Shown here: positions 14,748 to 23,179 of the stretch, piece by piece
How the letters are laid out: each line of letters starts with the position of its first letter
How positions within the stretch are numbered: position 1 is the first letter of the stretch
Assembly: GCF_046536515.1 (NCBI RefSeq)
Contig: NZ_JAWDMQ010000013.1
Coordinates: 1-32,818 of the forward strand
Direction of reading: 5' to 3'
DNA length: 32,818 bases
DNA from: Caldisphaera sp046536515
GTDB taxonomy: Archaea; Thermoproteota; Thermoprotei_A; Sulfolobales; Acidilobaceae
Made by a program: the position numbers and the translations under genes
The notes under the pieces: generated by a model
What the model saw: only the letters and a program-made list of their open reading frames with translations
Database searches by the model: none
What the model was told of the DNA's origin: nothing

Positions 14748-14824
14748 ACTAACCCACCCTAAAGGGTTTTTTGATGTCTAGAGGTTACTCTTTTATGGCC
14801 ACCCCACCTTAAAAGTTGAGGTTT
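14748..14824 (-). mobile_element. Short relic of an IS200/IS605-type element
   Basis: On the minus strand the run AAACCTC...GGTGGGG resembles the left-end hairpin. GCCATAAAAGAGTAACC, CTAGACATCAAA and TTTAGGGTGGGTTAGT line up with the right end of the relic at 26682-26880. At about 77 bases it is a deep internal deletion. It overlaps the last codons and stop of the gene at 14809-15687. Confidence 0.6.
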
Positions 14825-15687
14825 GCTGTTTCTTTATCATTATTAACTTTTTTGTAGAATTCCGATATCTCTGCTATATCTTTATCTCCTATTTTTAGCA
14901 TATTACTTAATTTAAGCACATCTAATATGTTTCTTAAAACGGGAGTATAATTTATTCCATAATCATTGAGATATTCTAAAGTCTTTTCTGCCACATATTT
15001 TCCAAGCTTAATGCTGAAAATCTCTTTATAGTTTTTATTAATCATCATGGGAAATCTAGACCTTAGTTGAACTGAATCTGCGCCTCCCATAGATAAAGCC
15101 TTTACTAACAAATCCTTATCTATTTTTAATTTATCTGCTATTTGAGATATCTCTGCTAAAAGAATGGTATTTGCTGTTAATAATAAAGTGCTTATTAGTT
15201 TTATTATATTCGCATTCTCATTGCTTTCCAAATAAATATGTTCTCCCATATCATTTAATAAGTTTTTAGATTTTTCATACAATTTCTTATTTCCACCAAC
15301 ATAAAATACTAATCTACCTGCCTCAGCATCAGCAGGTCCTCTTTCTATTTTTGCTGAAATATAGTTTAACCCGCTATTATTTATAAAATTAATAACATCA
15401 TTTATTTCGTCATAACCCATAGTGGTCATATCTATAATGATTCCTTTATAATCTTTTAGGGCTTTTATTACATCTATAACTTCCTTACCAGTAGGCAATA
15501 ATAATAATATGTAATCTGAGTCGTGAGCATCTGAAATGTTATTTAAAGGCTTAAACCCCTTCAAATCTGATAGCAATTTGTATAAGTTTTTATCAATATC
15601 AAATCCTTCAACTTCGTACCCCTTGTTAACAAGATTTTTTGCAATTCCTCTACCCATCCTGCCTAGACCAATTATAGCTACCTTCAT
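14809..15687 (-). CDS. Beta-hydroxyacid dehydrogenase (3-hydroxyisobutyrate dehydrogenase-like)
   Basis: An NAD(P)-dependent oxidoreductase: Rossmann fold start MKVAIIGLGRMGRGIAKNL (GxGxxG at about 7-12), then a helical C-terminal domain. The catalytic Lys (about 163) is present in NIIKLIST, but the Asn usually three residues later is Ser. The usual D-x-PVSGG-x2-GA substrate motif reads SAKIERGPADAEAG, so the substrate is probably not 3-hydroxyisobutyrate. ATG 15687 has AAGGTG 7 bases upstream; a TTG at 15693 is less likely. The last codons and stop lie in an IS relic (14748-14824), which may have replaced the original C-terminus; 292 residues is still normal. Confidence 0.82.
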   Translation of the reverse strand: MKVAIIGLGRMGRGIAKNLVNKGYEVEGFDIDKNLYKLLSDLKGFKPLNNISDAHDSDYILLLLPTGKEVIDVIKALKDYKGIIIDMTTMGYDEINDVINFINNSGLNYISAKIERGPADAEAGRLVFYVGGNKKLYEKSKNLLNDMGEHIYLESNENANIIKLISTLLLTANTILLAEISQIADKLKIDKDLLVKALSMGGADSVQLRSRFPMMINKNYKEIFSIKLGKYVAEKTLEYLNDYGINYTPVLRNILDVLKLSNMLKIGDKDIAEISEFYKKVNNDKETANLNF

Positions 15688-15862
15688 TTTCAAACACCTT
15701 TAATTTTAAATTTTATTATAAAGCGATTATAACCTTTTTTAATTGAATGTATATAATTATTTAAAAAATATTTTATGATACAATTAATTTTATTTAATTT
15801 TCATTTATAGTTTATAACAAAACTGTAAAAATTTTAGTTTCACCAAGAATTTGGAGATAAAT

Positions 15863-16711
15863 ATGATGTTCGCCGATGCACACTCTCATATAAATCCAGT
15901 TAAAGGATTGGGATACAAAATTTCAGAAAAATTCAAATCTAATGGAGGTTGGTTTATTTCTTACGTTTCTGCATCACCATGGGATTACTTTGATAGTTTT
16001 AATGGTTTTGAATCTTATAAGAAAATGATTGATTATCAAGTCAATGAATGTAAGAAATCAAACGAAATAGGAATTAAAACCGCTTGCATAGCCGGTTTTC
16101 ACCCTGAAGATATAGATATTTTGATTGATAAAATAAAGATGAGTCCAATTAGTGTTTTAAATTTAGGATTAAAAGTTATAGAATACGAGTCTAATTTATG
16201 CAAGGAAGGAATTCTCTACGGCATAGGAGAAGTTGGAAGACAACATTATAAAACCATGCCAGAAAGGGTAGCAATTTCTCAGCTTATTTTGGAAAAATCC
16301 CTTGAATATGCTAGAGACTATGATTGTATGTTACATATGCACTTAGAAAATGCTGATGTAGACACTGTGGAATTAATAGATTATAGTATTAACAAAGTTA
16401 ACATAAAGGATAAGAGAAAAATAATTTTTCATCATGCAAAACCATCAATGTTAATAGAAATTAATAACCTTGGATATTCTTCTACAGTTTACGGAATTGA
16501 TGAAGTTTTAAACTTTGTCCTCTATAATCTACCTCCAATTTTTATGATAGAAAGCGACTTCCCTGATAACCCCTCATATAAGAAAGTTGTGTATCCTTGG
16601 GAGCTCCCAGCTAAATTAACCGATCTTGCTAAAAAATTTAATTTAAGCGAGGAATACCTTTATAAAATCAATGTAGATAATATTAAGCAATCATATCATA
16701 TAGAACCTTAA
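15863..16711 (+). CDS. TatD-like metal-dependent hydrolase
   Basis: An amidohydrolase-fold protein of the TatD type: HxH at the N-terminus (ADAHSHI), a Glu in YGIGEVGRQHY, histidines in LHMHLE and IFHHAKPS, and Asp in MIESDFPDNP. Together these supply the two-metal site. TatD proteins are DNA or phosphoester hydrolases, but this archaeal branch has no assigned substrate. I chose ATG 15863 because GGAG lies about 6 bases upstream; the TTG at 15851 overlaps that site. 282 residues. Divergent from the dehydrogenase at 15687; tail-to-tail overlap of 4 bases with the VWA gene. Confidence 0.8.
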   Translation: MMFADAHSHINPVKGLGYKISEKFKSNGGWFISYVSASPWDYFDSFNGFESYKKMIDYQVNECKKSNEIGIKTACIAGFHPEDIDILIDKIKMSPISVLNLGLKVIEYESNLCKEGILYGIGEVGRQHYKTMPERVAISQLILEKSLEYARDYDCMLHMHLENADVDTVELIDYSINKVNIKDKRKIIFHHAKPSMLIEINNLGYSSTVYGIDEVLNFVLYNLPPIFMIESDFPDNPSYKKVVYPWELPAKLTDLAKKFNLSEEYLYKINVDNIKQSYHIEP

Positions 16712-18042
16712 GAAAAGTCTGCAACCTCTAATGCTTCTTTTTGCTCTAATTTCTTAACTGATAAATACCTATATGAAATTGATTGTAAAAACGCATTATG
16801 CCCTTGTATCATTACAGAATGCAACCTGGAGTTTGATTTCTTTAAAAGCTTGTTTATTATTTCAGGGCTAAGCCTGTCTTCTCCATCAGTTATTAAAACT
16901 ATGTCACTCGGTTTATCTTTACTGCTTGTCTTAGTTTTTTCCATATCATCAACAGCAGAAGATATTGCTCTTGTTATATCAGTACCTCCCCCCGCTTTTA
17001 TCCTTGCTAAATATGACAAGACATTTAATATATCAGATGCTTTTGCATTGCTTTTAACATTTATGGGTTGATAAGGAACCGAATCAAAGAATCTAACAAA
17101 AAAGTTTCTGCCCTCATCCATAGCTTTTTTAAATAATGCAACTGCAACTGCCCTTGCCCAATCTATTTTTGAACCTACCATGCTACCGCTTTTGTCTAAT
17201 AAAACGTAAATAGGTCCTTTATTTGAAGGTAAGTTTTTTTCATATAATAATAGTCTATCATTGGCAAACTCTGCATAGAATAATAAACTTGGAAATGCAA
17301 GCTGGCTATAATGTACTCTTTCTATATCCCCTCCTATTTCGATTCCTGATATCCAACCTTTTGAATAGTTTATAGTGTTTTTAGTTTTAGCATTTGTTAT
17401 CATCTTCAAACCTTCTATCTTTTCTAAAATCCTTGCTACATCCGTTTCCCTTGCTAACTTCAATATTTCTTCTGCAGAGCCCTCTAATGAAAAAATACTT
17501 CCTTTACCTGCACCCATTTTTTCAGCCAGCATTTTGACTTCCTTTGCCATCTCAGCATCTTTCATGGCTGACTCGGAAGCTTTTTGTATAGCATTTTGCA
17601 GTTCTTCTGAATTATTTCCTTCATTATCAGACTCATCTTGACTACTTCCCTCTTTACCTTTATTATTTCCTTGATTAGGTGGTAATAGTTTGTTAAGTTT
17701 TTCTATAAAAGATGCTGCTGCAACTATACTTGTTATGCTGTCTGCAGATGTATATATTTTAGTTTTCCATGCAGATTCCGTTTTTAGCAAAGTAGATATA
17801 ACTGTTCTTCTAAAAGCCTCCTCTTCGTCATCTTCAGGTGACCTTTCATCTGTTGATGGTATTGGAAAATAATAAGTGTAAAACAGGTCTATACCTAGAT
17901 ATGGAGAAATTCTTGGATCTAAGTTTTTTGCTGATAAGTCCTTTGCTGTTGCTAATATTTTTTCCCCTCTATAAAGCCTTAGCTCATCTATATTGCCTAT
18001 TTCTCTATAAACACTTTCTTTCTTTTTATTTTGGTTCTCCAT
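16708..18042 (-). CDS. VWA domain protein, partner of a MoxR/RavA ATPase (ViaA/CoxE-like)
   Basis: 444 residues with a C-terminal von Willebrand A domain. The metal ion-dependent adhesion site is complete: DKSGS (about residue 283), the Thr in AGGGTDIT, and the Asp in LITDGED. The N-terminal half is helical and includes a low-complexity Gly/Asn/Glu stretch near 125-150. Pairing of such proteins with MoxR-type AAA+ ATPases (as in E. coli RavA-ViaA or CoxDE) is a known theme: the pair remodels or loads cofactors into target complexes. It starts 10 bases after the MoxR stop with TGAGGA upstream, so co-transcription is near certain. Targets unknown. Confidence 0.87.
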   Translation of the reverse strand: MENQNKKKESVYREIGNIDELRLYRGEKILATAKDLSAKNLDPRISPYLGIDLFYTYYFPIPSTDERSPEDDEEEAFRRTVISTLLKTESAWKTKIYTSADSITSIVAAASFIEKLNKLLPPNQGNNKGKEGSSQDESDNEGNNSEELQNAIQKASESAMKDAEMAKEVKMLAEKMGAGKGSIFSLEGSAEEILKLARETDVARILEKIEGLKMITNAKTKNTINYSKGWISGIEIGGDIERVHYSQLAFPSLLFYAEFANDRLLLYEKNLPSNKGPIYVLLDKSGSMVGSKIDWARAVAVALFKKAMDEGRNFFVRFFDSVPYQPINVKSNAKASDILNVLSYLARIKAGGGTDITRAISSAVDDMEKTKTSSKDKPSDIVLITDGEDRLSPEIINKLLKKSNSRLHSVMIQGHNAFLQSISYRYLSVKKLEQKEALEVADFS

Positions 18043-18052
18043 ATTAGGTTCC

Positions 18053-19198
18053 TCACATATTTAATTTAATCATTATTTCTTGAGATAAGGATTCTATCAT
18101 ATCATTCAGTTCTTCTGCCTTCTTCCTTATTTCTTCATCTTCAACGTCTTGAACTAAATTTTGAACTTTTGACTTTGCAGCCTTTAAGTTTTTATATATT
18201 TCCAAAAGCCTTGGATCAAAAGATTGCATCTGTTGTAAACTTCTTCTAGAAGTCTTTATATTGTTTGTTATTTCTTCTAATTCCCTCATAACTCTATCCT
18301 TTGTTTTTAATTCCTCCATCAATATGGTCCCTATTTTTTCAAAATCCTCTATGTTTTTAGGGACTGTATATTTTAATACTATCAAATCTGATTCTGTTGC
18401 TTGATACCTCTTTTCCAGAAGTGCATGAGCAGCTATTGCCTTTAATATCTTGCCCTTTCTTCTATCGCTTAGCTGCAATCCCTTCTCATTTAATATCATG
18501 AACATCCTTAATAATTTGCTTTTAATGTTATTTATATCTACTTTAAACAACAATGAATTTAATGCCTTAACATTGCTTATATCCATGATTTTACTTGCTT
18601 GCATATAAACTCCTTTCTCTATATCCCAAGATGCATTGAGTAAACCTTCCCAATGTTCTTCATCAACAGGCCTAACGTTGTGTCTAAACAAAAACCTATC
18701 ATAAAGTGCCTCTAGCTCAGGTTCTTCCGGGATTCTATTGCTTGCTCCCATTAAAGTCCATAATGGTACTTTTATTTCATTATAACCATCGTATAATATT
18801 CTTTCCTGCATTATGCTTAAAATGCTATTTAAAACAGCACTGTTAGCATTAAATATTTCATCTAGAAAGGCTATCTCTGCCTCAGGCAACTTGTTTTTTG
18901 TTATCCTCTTATAAATACCTCTCCTTAAGCCTGCTATATCAAGGGGTCCAAAAAGCTCGCTTGGTTCTGTAAACTTTGTTAAAAGGTATTTAAAATATTT
19001 TGCTTCTAATAAATCGGCCGACCTTCTTGCCATAGCACTTTTGGCAGTTCCAGGCTCTCCTATCAACACTACATGCTCTCCTGTTATAAGAGATAATGCT
19101 ATAACCAATGCTTCTTCATGCCTTCCCACGAAAGGCTCTTCTAATGATGCTAAAAACTTGTTTGCCAAATCCAATAGATTTAATGTATCTTCGCTCAA
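18053..19198 (-). CDS. MoxR/RavA-type AAA+ ATPase
   Basis: AAA+ core: EEPFVGRHEEALVIALSLIT, Walker A GEPGTAKS (about 48-55), Walker B IAFLDEIF, a sensor-1 region GASNRIPEEPEL, and arginine-finger candidates near YDRFLFRHNVRP. A long helical C-terminus follows, with a coiled-coil-like stretch (residues about 290-375). ATP hydrolysis is presumably coupled to the VWA partner. I chose TTG 19198 because AGGTG lies 6 bases upstream; a GTG at 19207 lies inside that site. CTTATATAAC (about 19250-19261, minus strand TATA) is a good promoter. The upstream region is shared with the divergent gene at 19364. Confidence 0.88.
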   Translation of the reverse strand: MSEDTLNLLDLANKFLASLEEPFVGRHEEALVIALSLITGEHVVLIGEPGTAKSAMARRSADLLEAKYFKYLLTKFTEPSELFGPLDIAGLRRGIYKRITKNKLPEAEIAFLDEIFNANSAVLNSILSIMQERILYDGYNEIKVPLWTLMGASNRIPEEPELEALYDRFLFRHNVRPVDEEHWEGLLNASWDIEKGVYMQASKIMDISNVKALNSLLFKVDINNIKSKLLRMFMILNEKGLQLSDRRKGKILKAIAAHALLEKRYQATESDLIVLKYTVPKNIEDFEKIGTILMEELKTKDRVMRELEEITNNIKTSRRSLQQMQSFDPRLLEIYKNLKAAKSKVQNLVQDVEDEEIRKKAEELNDMIESLSQEIMIKLNM

Positions 19199-19363
19199 AC
19201 TACACACCTAACCTCATATCTAATTAGAACTGCAGAGGGAATAAAGGTATAGTTATATAAGGTTTAAGTTAAACTATTTTAAAGTTTTTAATTTTTATTA
19301 AAAACTTTTTTCCTGGCTTTCTTCTTATAAATCCTAGTTTACAATAATAATAGTGGTGGGATT

Positions 19364-19636
19364 ATGGTATATAATATTCACGAAAAGTTTACAAGTTATC
19401 ATTCTAAAGAGGTAATAGCAATTTTATATAACGACCCCCTTTATGAGTATCTAAAGATTATTGATCCTACAACAAAAAATGTTATAGCTAAATTTGAAAT
19501 AGAAAAACCAAAAGAAGAAATTTTAGATTTAACTAATTTTATTCCAACTCTTGTTGAAAATTCTGAAGAAATTAGAGAAATAAGAAAAATAAGAAACGAA
19601 ACATTAATAGAAGATAAAAGTAATGCTAGCAGCTAA
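19364..19636 (+). CDS. Small hypothetical protein
   Basis: A 90-residue charged protein, beta-strand-like at the start (VIAILYNDPLYEYLKIIDPT) and Glu/Ile/Lys-rich later. I do not recognise it. It has good signals: TATA-like CTTATAAAT (about 19324), GGTGGG, and ATG 19364 at proper spacing. It ends one base before the convergent porB gene, leaving no terminator space. Probably real but of unknown function. Confidence 0.6.
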   Translation: MVYNIHEKFTSYHSKEVIAILYNDPLYEYLKIIDPTTKNVIAKFEIEKPKEEILDLTNFIPTLVENSEEIREIRKIRNETLIEDKSNASS

Positions 19637-20581
19637 TTATTTATTTTCTTTTATTATTTGTGAAGCAGCATTGCTTGGATTGGATGATTTTTCTAAAACA
19701 TCTATCCATTTCCATTGCCTTTCTATCTCCTCTTCCAACCCTTTAATTTTTTCTGGATCTTTCATCAATTGTGCATATCTTCCCTGGACTTTAATATATT
19801 CTATTATAGGAACTCTTTTTTCGGGTTTTCTATATAGCCTGCTAAATACGCTGACCGTTAGCTTTCCGTTTTCATATTCATAAAGTGGGAATAGACCTGT
19901 TTGAACAGCTAATTGACCCAGTTTTGCAGTAAGGCTTGGATCAAATTTCCATCCTACAGGATCTGGAGCTAAGAGGTGTATATATTTAAATCCCTTAATT
20001 TTTGCAGCCTTTCTAAGCTTATCAATAAAGTCTTGGGGGTAACCAACTGTTGCTGTAGCAACATAAGGTACATCGTGGGCTATCATTATCATAGGTATGT
20101 TTTTCTTATGCTCTTTTTTGCCAGTCCATGTAGTTGTAGTCCAAGCACCATAAGGAGTTAAACTGCTCCTCTGGATCCCTGTGTTCATGTAAGCCTCGTT
20201 ATCAGCACAAATATAAATTATATTATCGTTCCTCTCTGCTGCGCCGCTCATAGCTTGAAAGCCTATATCCCCTGTACCACCATCTCCGGCCCACACAATT
20301 ACAGTTGTGTCTTTACCTTGGGATTCGAAAGCAGCTTGCATTCCAGATGCCGCGCTTGCAGCACTTGCAAAAACTATGTTTAATATGGGAAAATTAATAC
20401 CGCTCTTTGGTGTATACCCCTGAATTACGCTGCTACAACCTGCTGGAATTACTAATACAACATTATCTCCTAATGCCATCTTAACATATCTTAATCCCAT
20501 AGTTTCGGGGCATCCTGGACAGGCAGCATTACCTGGCATACCATATCTTACTCTAGGAAAATCTGATAACCTAACGGGCAT
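19637..20581 (-). CDS. porB: Pyruvate (2-oxoacid):ferredoxin oxidoreductase, beta subunit
   Basis: The beta subunit binds thiamine diphosphate and a [4Fe-4S] cluster. The TPP motif begins GDGGTGDIGFQAMSGAAERN (about residues 98-117) and ends with NEAYMNTG. N-terminal cysteines in AACPGCPE and PAGCSS fit cluster ligands. 314 residues, normal length. ATG 20581 overlaps the porA stop (TAATG) with GAGGAGGTGG upstream, so it is translationally coupled. Last gene of the porG-D-A-B unit. Substrate preference (pyruvate or wider 2-oxoacids) cannot be read reliably. Confidence 0.93.
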   Translation of the reverse strand: MPVRLSDFPRVRYGMPGNAACPGCPETMGLRYVKMALGDNVVLVIPAGCSSVIQGYTPKSGINFPILNIVFASAASAASGMQAAFESQGKDTTVIVWAGDGGTGDIGFQAMSGAAERNDNIIYICADNEAYMNTGIQRSSLTPYGAWTTTTWTGKKEHKKNIPMIMIAHDVPYVATATVGYPQDFIDKLRKAAKIKGFKYIHLLAPDPVGWKFDPSLTAKLGQLAVQTGLFPLYEYENGKLTVSVFSRLYRKPEKRVPIIEYIKVQGRYAQLMKDPEKIKGLEEEIERQWKWIDVLEKSSNPSNAASQIIKENK

Positions 20582-21780
20582 TATGAGGCCACCTCCTCTA
20601 CCTTAACATTCCTATATTTCATTGGGAACAACCACTTAATTGGATCATAAACCTTACCATTTTCTTCTACTTTATTAACAAAGTCTATCATCTCGTTTGC
20701 AAAATCTTCCGGCAAAACATCTACTCCTCCAAGCCCTGCTATTACCCCCCTTATATTAGTCATTCCATAAAGTGTTGAAGATAGCTCAGTAAACAGTTGG
20801 CCGGTATTTCCAAAAGATATGCTCCTATCGAAAACTAACACTCCTTTCTTATTATATAGTTTTTCTCTTAAAATTTCAGCAGGCCATGGTCTTATAAATC
20901 TAATTCTTGCTATTCCAGCATTAATACCTTTTTCTCTTAAAATTTTTATGGCTTCTTTTGCATCGCCAGCCCAGCTTCCCATTAATACCATTACATAATC
21001 AGCATCATCGCATTTATAACATTCTACAAGCCCTCCATAATATCTACCAAATGCCTTTCCGTAGCTTTGATCAACTTCCTCAATCACTTTCTTAGCTGCT
21101 TCTTGACCTACTTGAATAGAATATCTCATCATATAATAATCATCATCGCTTGTCATGTTTCCCATAGCTATTTTTGATTCTGGTGTAATAACATATGGTT
21201 GCATTCTTGGAGGTAACCAATTATCTATATCTTTTTGATCAGGAACATTTACCGGGGCAACGGTGTGCGTTAAAATAAATCCATCTAGACCAACAATAAC
21301 AGGTAAATAAACTCTTGGATCTTCACTAATCCTAAATGCTTGTATTGTCATGTCTAAAACTTCCTGGTTTTCTTGGGCAATACCTATTATCCAACCTGTA
21401 TCCCTTTGATCTACAATATCGCTGTGCTCTACATGTATATTCCAAGGAGCACCAATGGCTCTTGCTGCAACTGCCATAACCACTGGTATTCTTGCAGAGG
21501 CTGTCCACCATAACACTTCATGCATATATAGTAACCCATGACTTGCTGTTGCTGTAAAAGATCTAGATCCTGCAGCTGCTGCACCCAATGTTGCAGCTAA
21601 GGCGCTGTGCTCACTTTCAACCCTTATCATTTTTGCTTCAAGCTCTCCTTTCTCTATCATTTCTGATAGCTTCTCTACTATTGTAGTTTGAGGTGTTATT
21701 GGATAAGCTGATGTTACTTTAATCCTAGCTAGCTTAGCTGCTTCCGCTACCGCATAATTTCCTGTTAAAGTTTTAATCAT
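20581..21780 (-). CDS. porA: Pyruvate (2-oxoacid):ferredoxin oxidoreductase, alpha subunit
   Basis: The alpha subunit holds the pyrimidine-binding half of the TPP site and the CoA domain. AEAAKLARIKVTSAYPITPQ at the start (12-31), EHSALAATLGAAAAGSRSFT, and ASHGLLYMHEVLWWTASARI are classic PorA, followed by MGSWAGDAKEAI. 399 residues. The coding start ATG 21780 overlaps the porD stop. In this four-subunit arrangement electrons pass from TPP through the beta and delta clusters to ferredoxin. Confidence 0.94.
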   Translation of the reverse strand: MIKTLTGNYAVAEAAKLARIKVTSAYPITPQTTIVEKLSEMIEKGELEAKMIRVESEHSALAATLGAAAAGSRSFTATASHGLLYMHEVLWWTASARIPVVMAVAARAIGAPWNIHVEHSDIVDQRDTGWIIGIAQENQEVLDMTIQAFRISEDPRVYLPVIVGLDGFILTHTVAPVNVPDQKDIDNWLPPRMQPYVITPESKIAMGNMTSDDDYYMMRYSIQVGQEAAKKVIEEVDQSYGKAFGRYYGGLVECYKCDDADYVMVLMGSWAGDAKEAIKILREKGINAGIARIRFIRPWPAEILREKLYNKKGVLVFDRSISFGNTGQLFTELSSTLYGMTNIRGVIAGLGGVDVLPEDFANEMIDFVNKVEENGKVYDPIKWLFPMKYRNVKVEEVAS

Positions 21781-22091
21781 TAATTCTCACCCGTTTTTAC
21801 TTCAGGAACCATTTCTATTGCATTAACTGGACATACTGCAGCACAGATACCACATCCTTTACAATAATCATAATCAACATAAACCATATCATCTTGCCTC
21901 CTTAAAATAGTGTCTTCGGGACAATATAACCAACAATATAAGCACTTTGTACATTTCTCTTCATTTATTATAGGTCTTTCGGTTCTCCATGAACCTGTTT
22001 TACCTGAAGATCCAAAATCTGGCCTAGATATCGGGACAGCAAAATATGTTTCAGCCTCTTTTATTATCAAGGTAGAGTTCTCTTGTGTCAT
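21780..22091 (-). CDS. porD: Pyruvate:ferredoxin oxidoreductase, delta subunit (2x[4Fe-4S])
   Basis: 103 residues with two ferredoxin motifs: CTKCLYCWLYCP and CKGCGICAAVCP, each CX2CX2CX3C. It passes electrons from the beta subunit to external ferredoxin. It starts at ATG 22091 with GGGGTGTAGGG upstream. The 64-base gap from porG contains an AT-rich TATATATTT stretch, so a second promoter for porDAB is possible. Confidence 0.94.
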   Translation of the reverse strand: MTQENSTLIIKEAETYFAVPISRPDFGSSGKTGSWRTERPIINEEKCTKCLYCWLYCPEDTILRRQDDMVYVDYDYCKGCGICAAVCPVNAIEMVPEVKTGEN

Positions 22092-22155
22092 ACCCTACAC
22101 CCCTTTATGTATACCAAATTAAACTTAAATAAGCTAAATATATAAAAATAGAAAT

Positions 22156-22716
22156 TCAATATAAACCACCACATAATGAGGTCTCTTTGTATGCATCTAG
22201 CGCTGCAGCAGCATTTGCTTTAGCTATGTTTGGCGATGAAAATTGTTCAGCAATAGCATTGCTTATTGAGTCTATAGAAACTATACCTAAAGCTTTTGAA
22301 ACTGCTCCCAATATTGCAGTATTTACAGTAGGCCATCCACTAATAACTAAGTTATGGTTTTTAGCTATTTTTGTTGCATCAACACAAAACGTTTTTACAT
22401 TATCTAAAGGGTTGTTAACCGGGGAGTTAACAATTGCAATTCCGTTGGGTTTTAAACCGGCCAAAACATTTACCATTTTAATGAGTTCATAATCCAAAAC
22501 TACTACTGCATCAGGATTTCTTACTTGACTATGTTTTTCTATGGGTTTATCAGAAATTCTCGAATAAACTTCTACTGGAGCACCTCTCCTTTCGGCACCA
22601 AAACTTGGAATTGCTTGAGCATATTTACCTTCTAAAACAGCTGCTCTAGCTAATATTGTTGCTGCTGTAACTGCTCCTTCTCCGCCTCTTCCATGAAACC
22701 TAAGCTCTAGATACAT
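22156..22716 (-). CDS. porG: Pyruvate:ferredoxin oxidoreductase, gamma subunit
   Basis: The gamma subunit start MYLELRFHGRGGEGAVTAAT, then IPSFGAERRGAPVEVYSRI, is diagnostic. 186 residues. I chose ATG 22716 because GGGTG lies 5 bases upstream and the family starts just before this beta strand; an in-frame start at 22737 is less likely. First gene of the minus-strand por unit; its TATA box is at 22757-22770. A 24-base piece of its coding sequence (22409-22432) recurs exactly outside the gene at 23156-23179. Confidence 0.93.
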   Translation of the reverse strand: MYLELRFHGRGGEGAVTAATILARAAVLEGKYAQAIPSFGAERRGAPVEVYSRISDKPIEKHSQVRNPDAVVVLDYELIKMVNVLAGLKPNGIAIVNSPVNNPLDNVKTFCVDATKIAKNHNLVISGWPTVNTAILGAVSKALGIVSIDSISNAIAEQFSSPNIAKANAAAALDAYKETSLCGGLY

Positions 22717-22756
22717 ACACACACCCTTGCATTCCAATATCTATTTTGTAAGGGAG

Positions 22757-22770
22757 GTTTATATTTTAGA
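22757..22770 (-). promoter_or_regulatory. TATA box of the por operon
   Basis: On the minus strand CTAAAATATAAACC lies about 45 bases before the porG start codon, giving an expected transcript start near 22738 and a short leader holding the GGGTG site. Confidence 0.5.
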
Positions 22771-23105
22771 GTTAAAAGGTGGGATGCAGAGGAAACAGAG
22801 GGGTGCTTTTTAGTAACAAATGTCAAAGATAAGCTATTAAATTAGCAACTGTTTCTTATTTAATATAAATCACTTAGTTAAATAATTATATGTTATAATT
22901 TGCTAGTTTTTATTTATTAAATTTAGTGATTGTATATTTATTTTAATATAGTTTACTGTAAAACTATGGTTAATAATTTATATTAAGAAGGGGTTCACCC
23001 CTCTGTTTCAACTAGAAACCTTTTAACAATATAAATTTTCATAGATCTACCATTATACAAACTACATTAATATAAAATTAAATCTAAACAGTAGTTACAG
23101 TTTTT

Positions 23106-23158
23106 CCATAAGAAACAGAGGGGGTTAGGACTTCTGTTTTCCATAAGAAACAGAGGGG
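23106..23158 (+). repeat. Tandem direct repeat, 35-base period
   Basis: CCATAAGAAACAGAGGGG occurs at 23106 and 23141, each preceded by a GTTTT run. The gap between copies is too short for CRISPR spacers. Confidence 0.7.
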
Positions 23159-23179
23159 TTGTTAACCGGGGAGTTAACA

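Larger units (their letters stand above)
22717..23179. other. 463-base non-coding region with four copies of a 12-base motif
   Basis: Apart from the por promoter, this AT-rich region has no convincing gene. It contains GAAACAGAGGGG at 22792-22803, 23112-23123 and 23147-23158 on the plus strand and at 22998-23009 on the minus strand. The two at 23112 and 23147 are part of a larger direct repeat, CCATAAGAAACAGAGGGG, 35 bases apart. At 23156-23179 it ends in an exact 24-base copy of part of porG. Confidence 0.7.

Noticed and set aside
17375..17641. Open frame antisense to the VWA gene
   Set aside because: It lies wholly within a gene with clear MIDAS motifs on the other strand and shows no family features.
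23106..23158. Possible CRISPR array
   Set aside because: Only two tandem copies, an intervening stretch of less than 20 bases, and no cas genes in the window.
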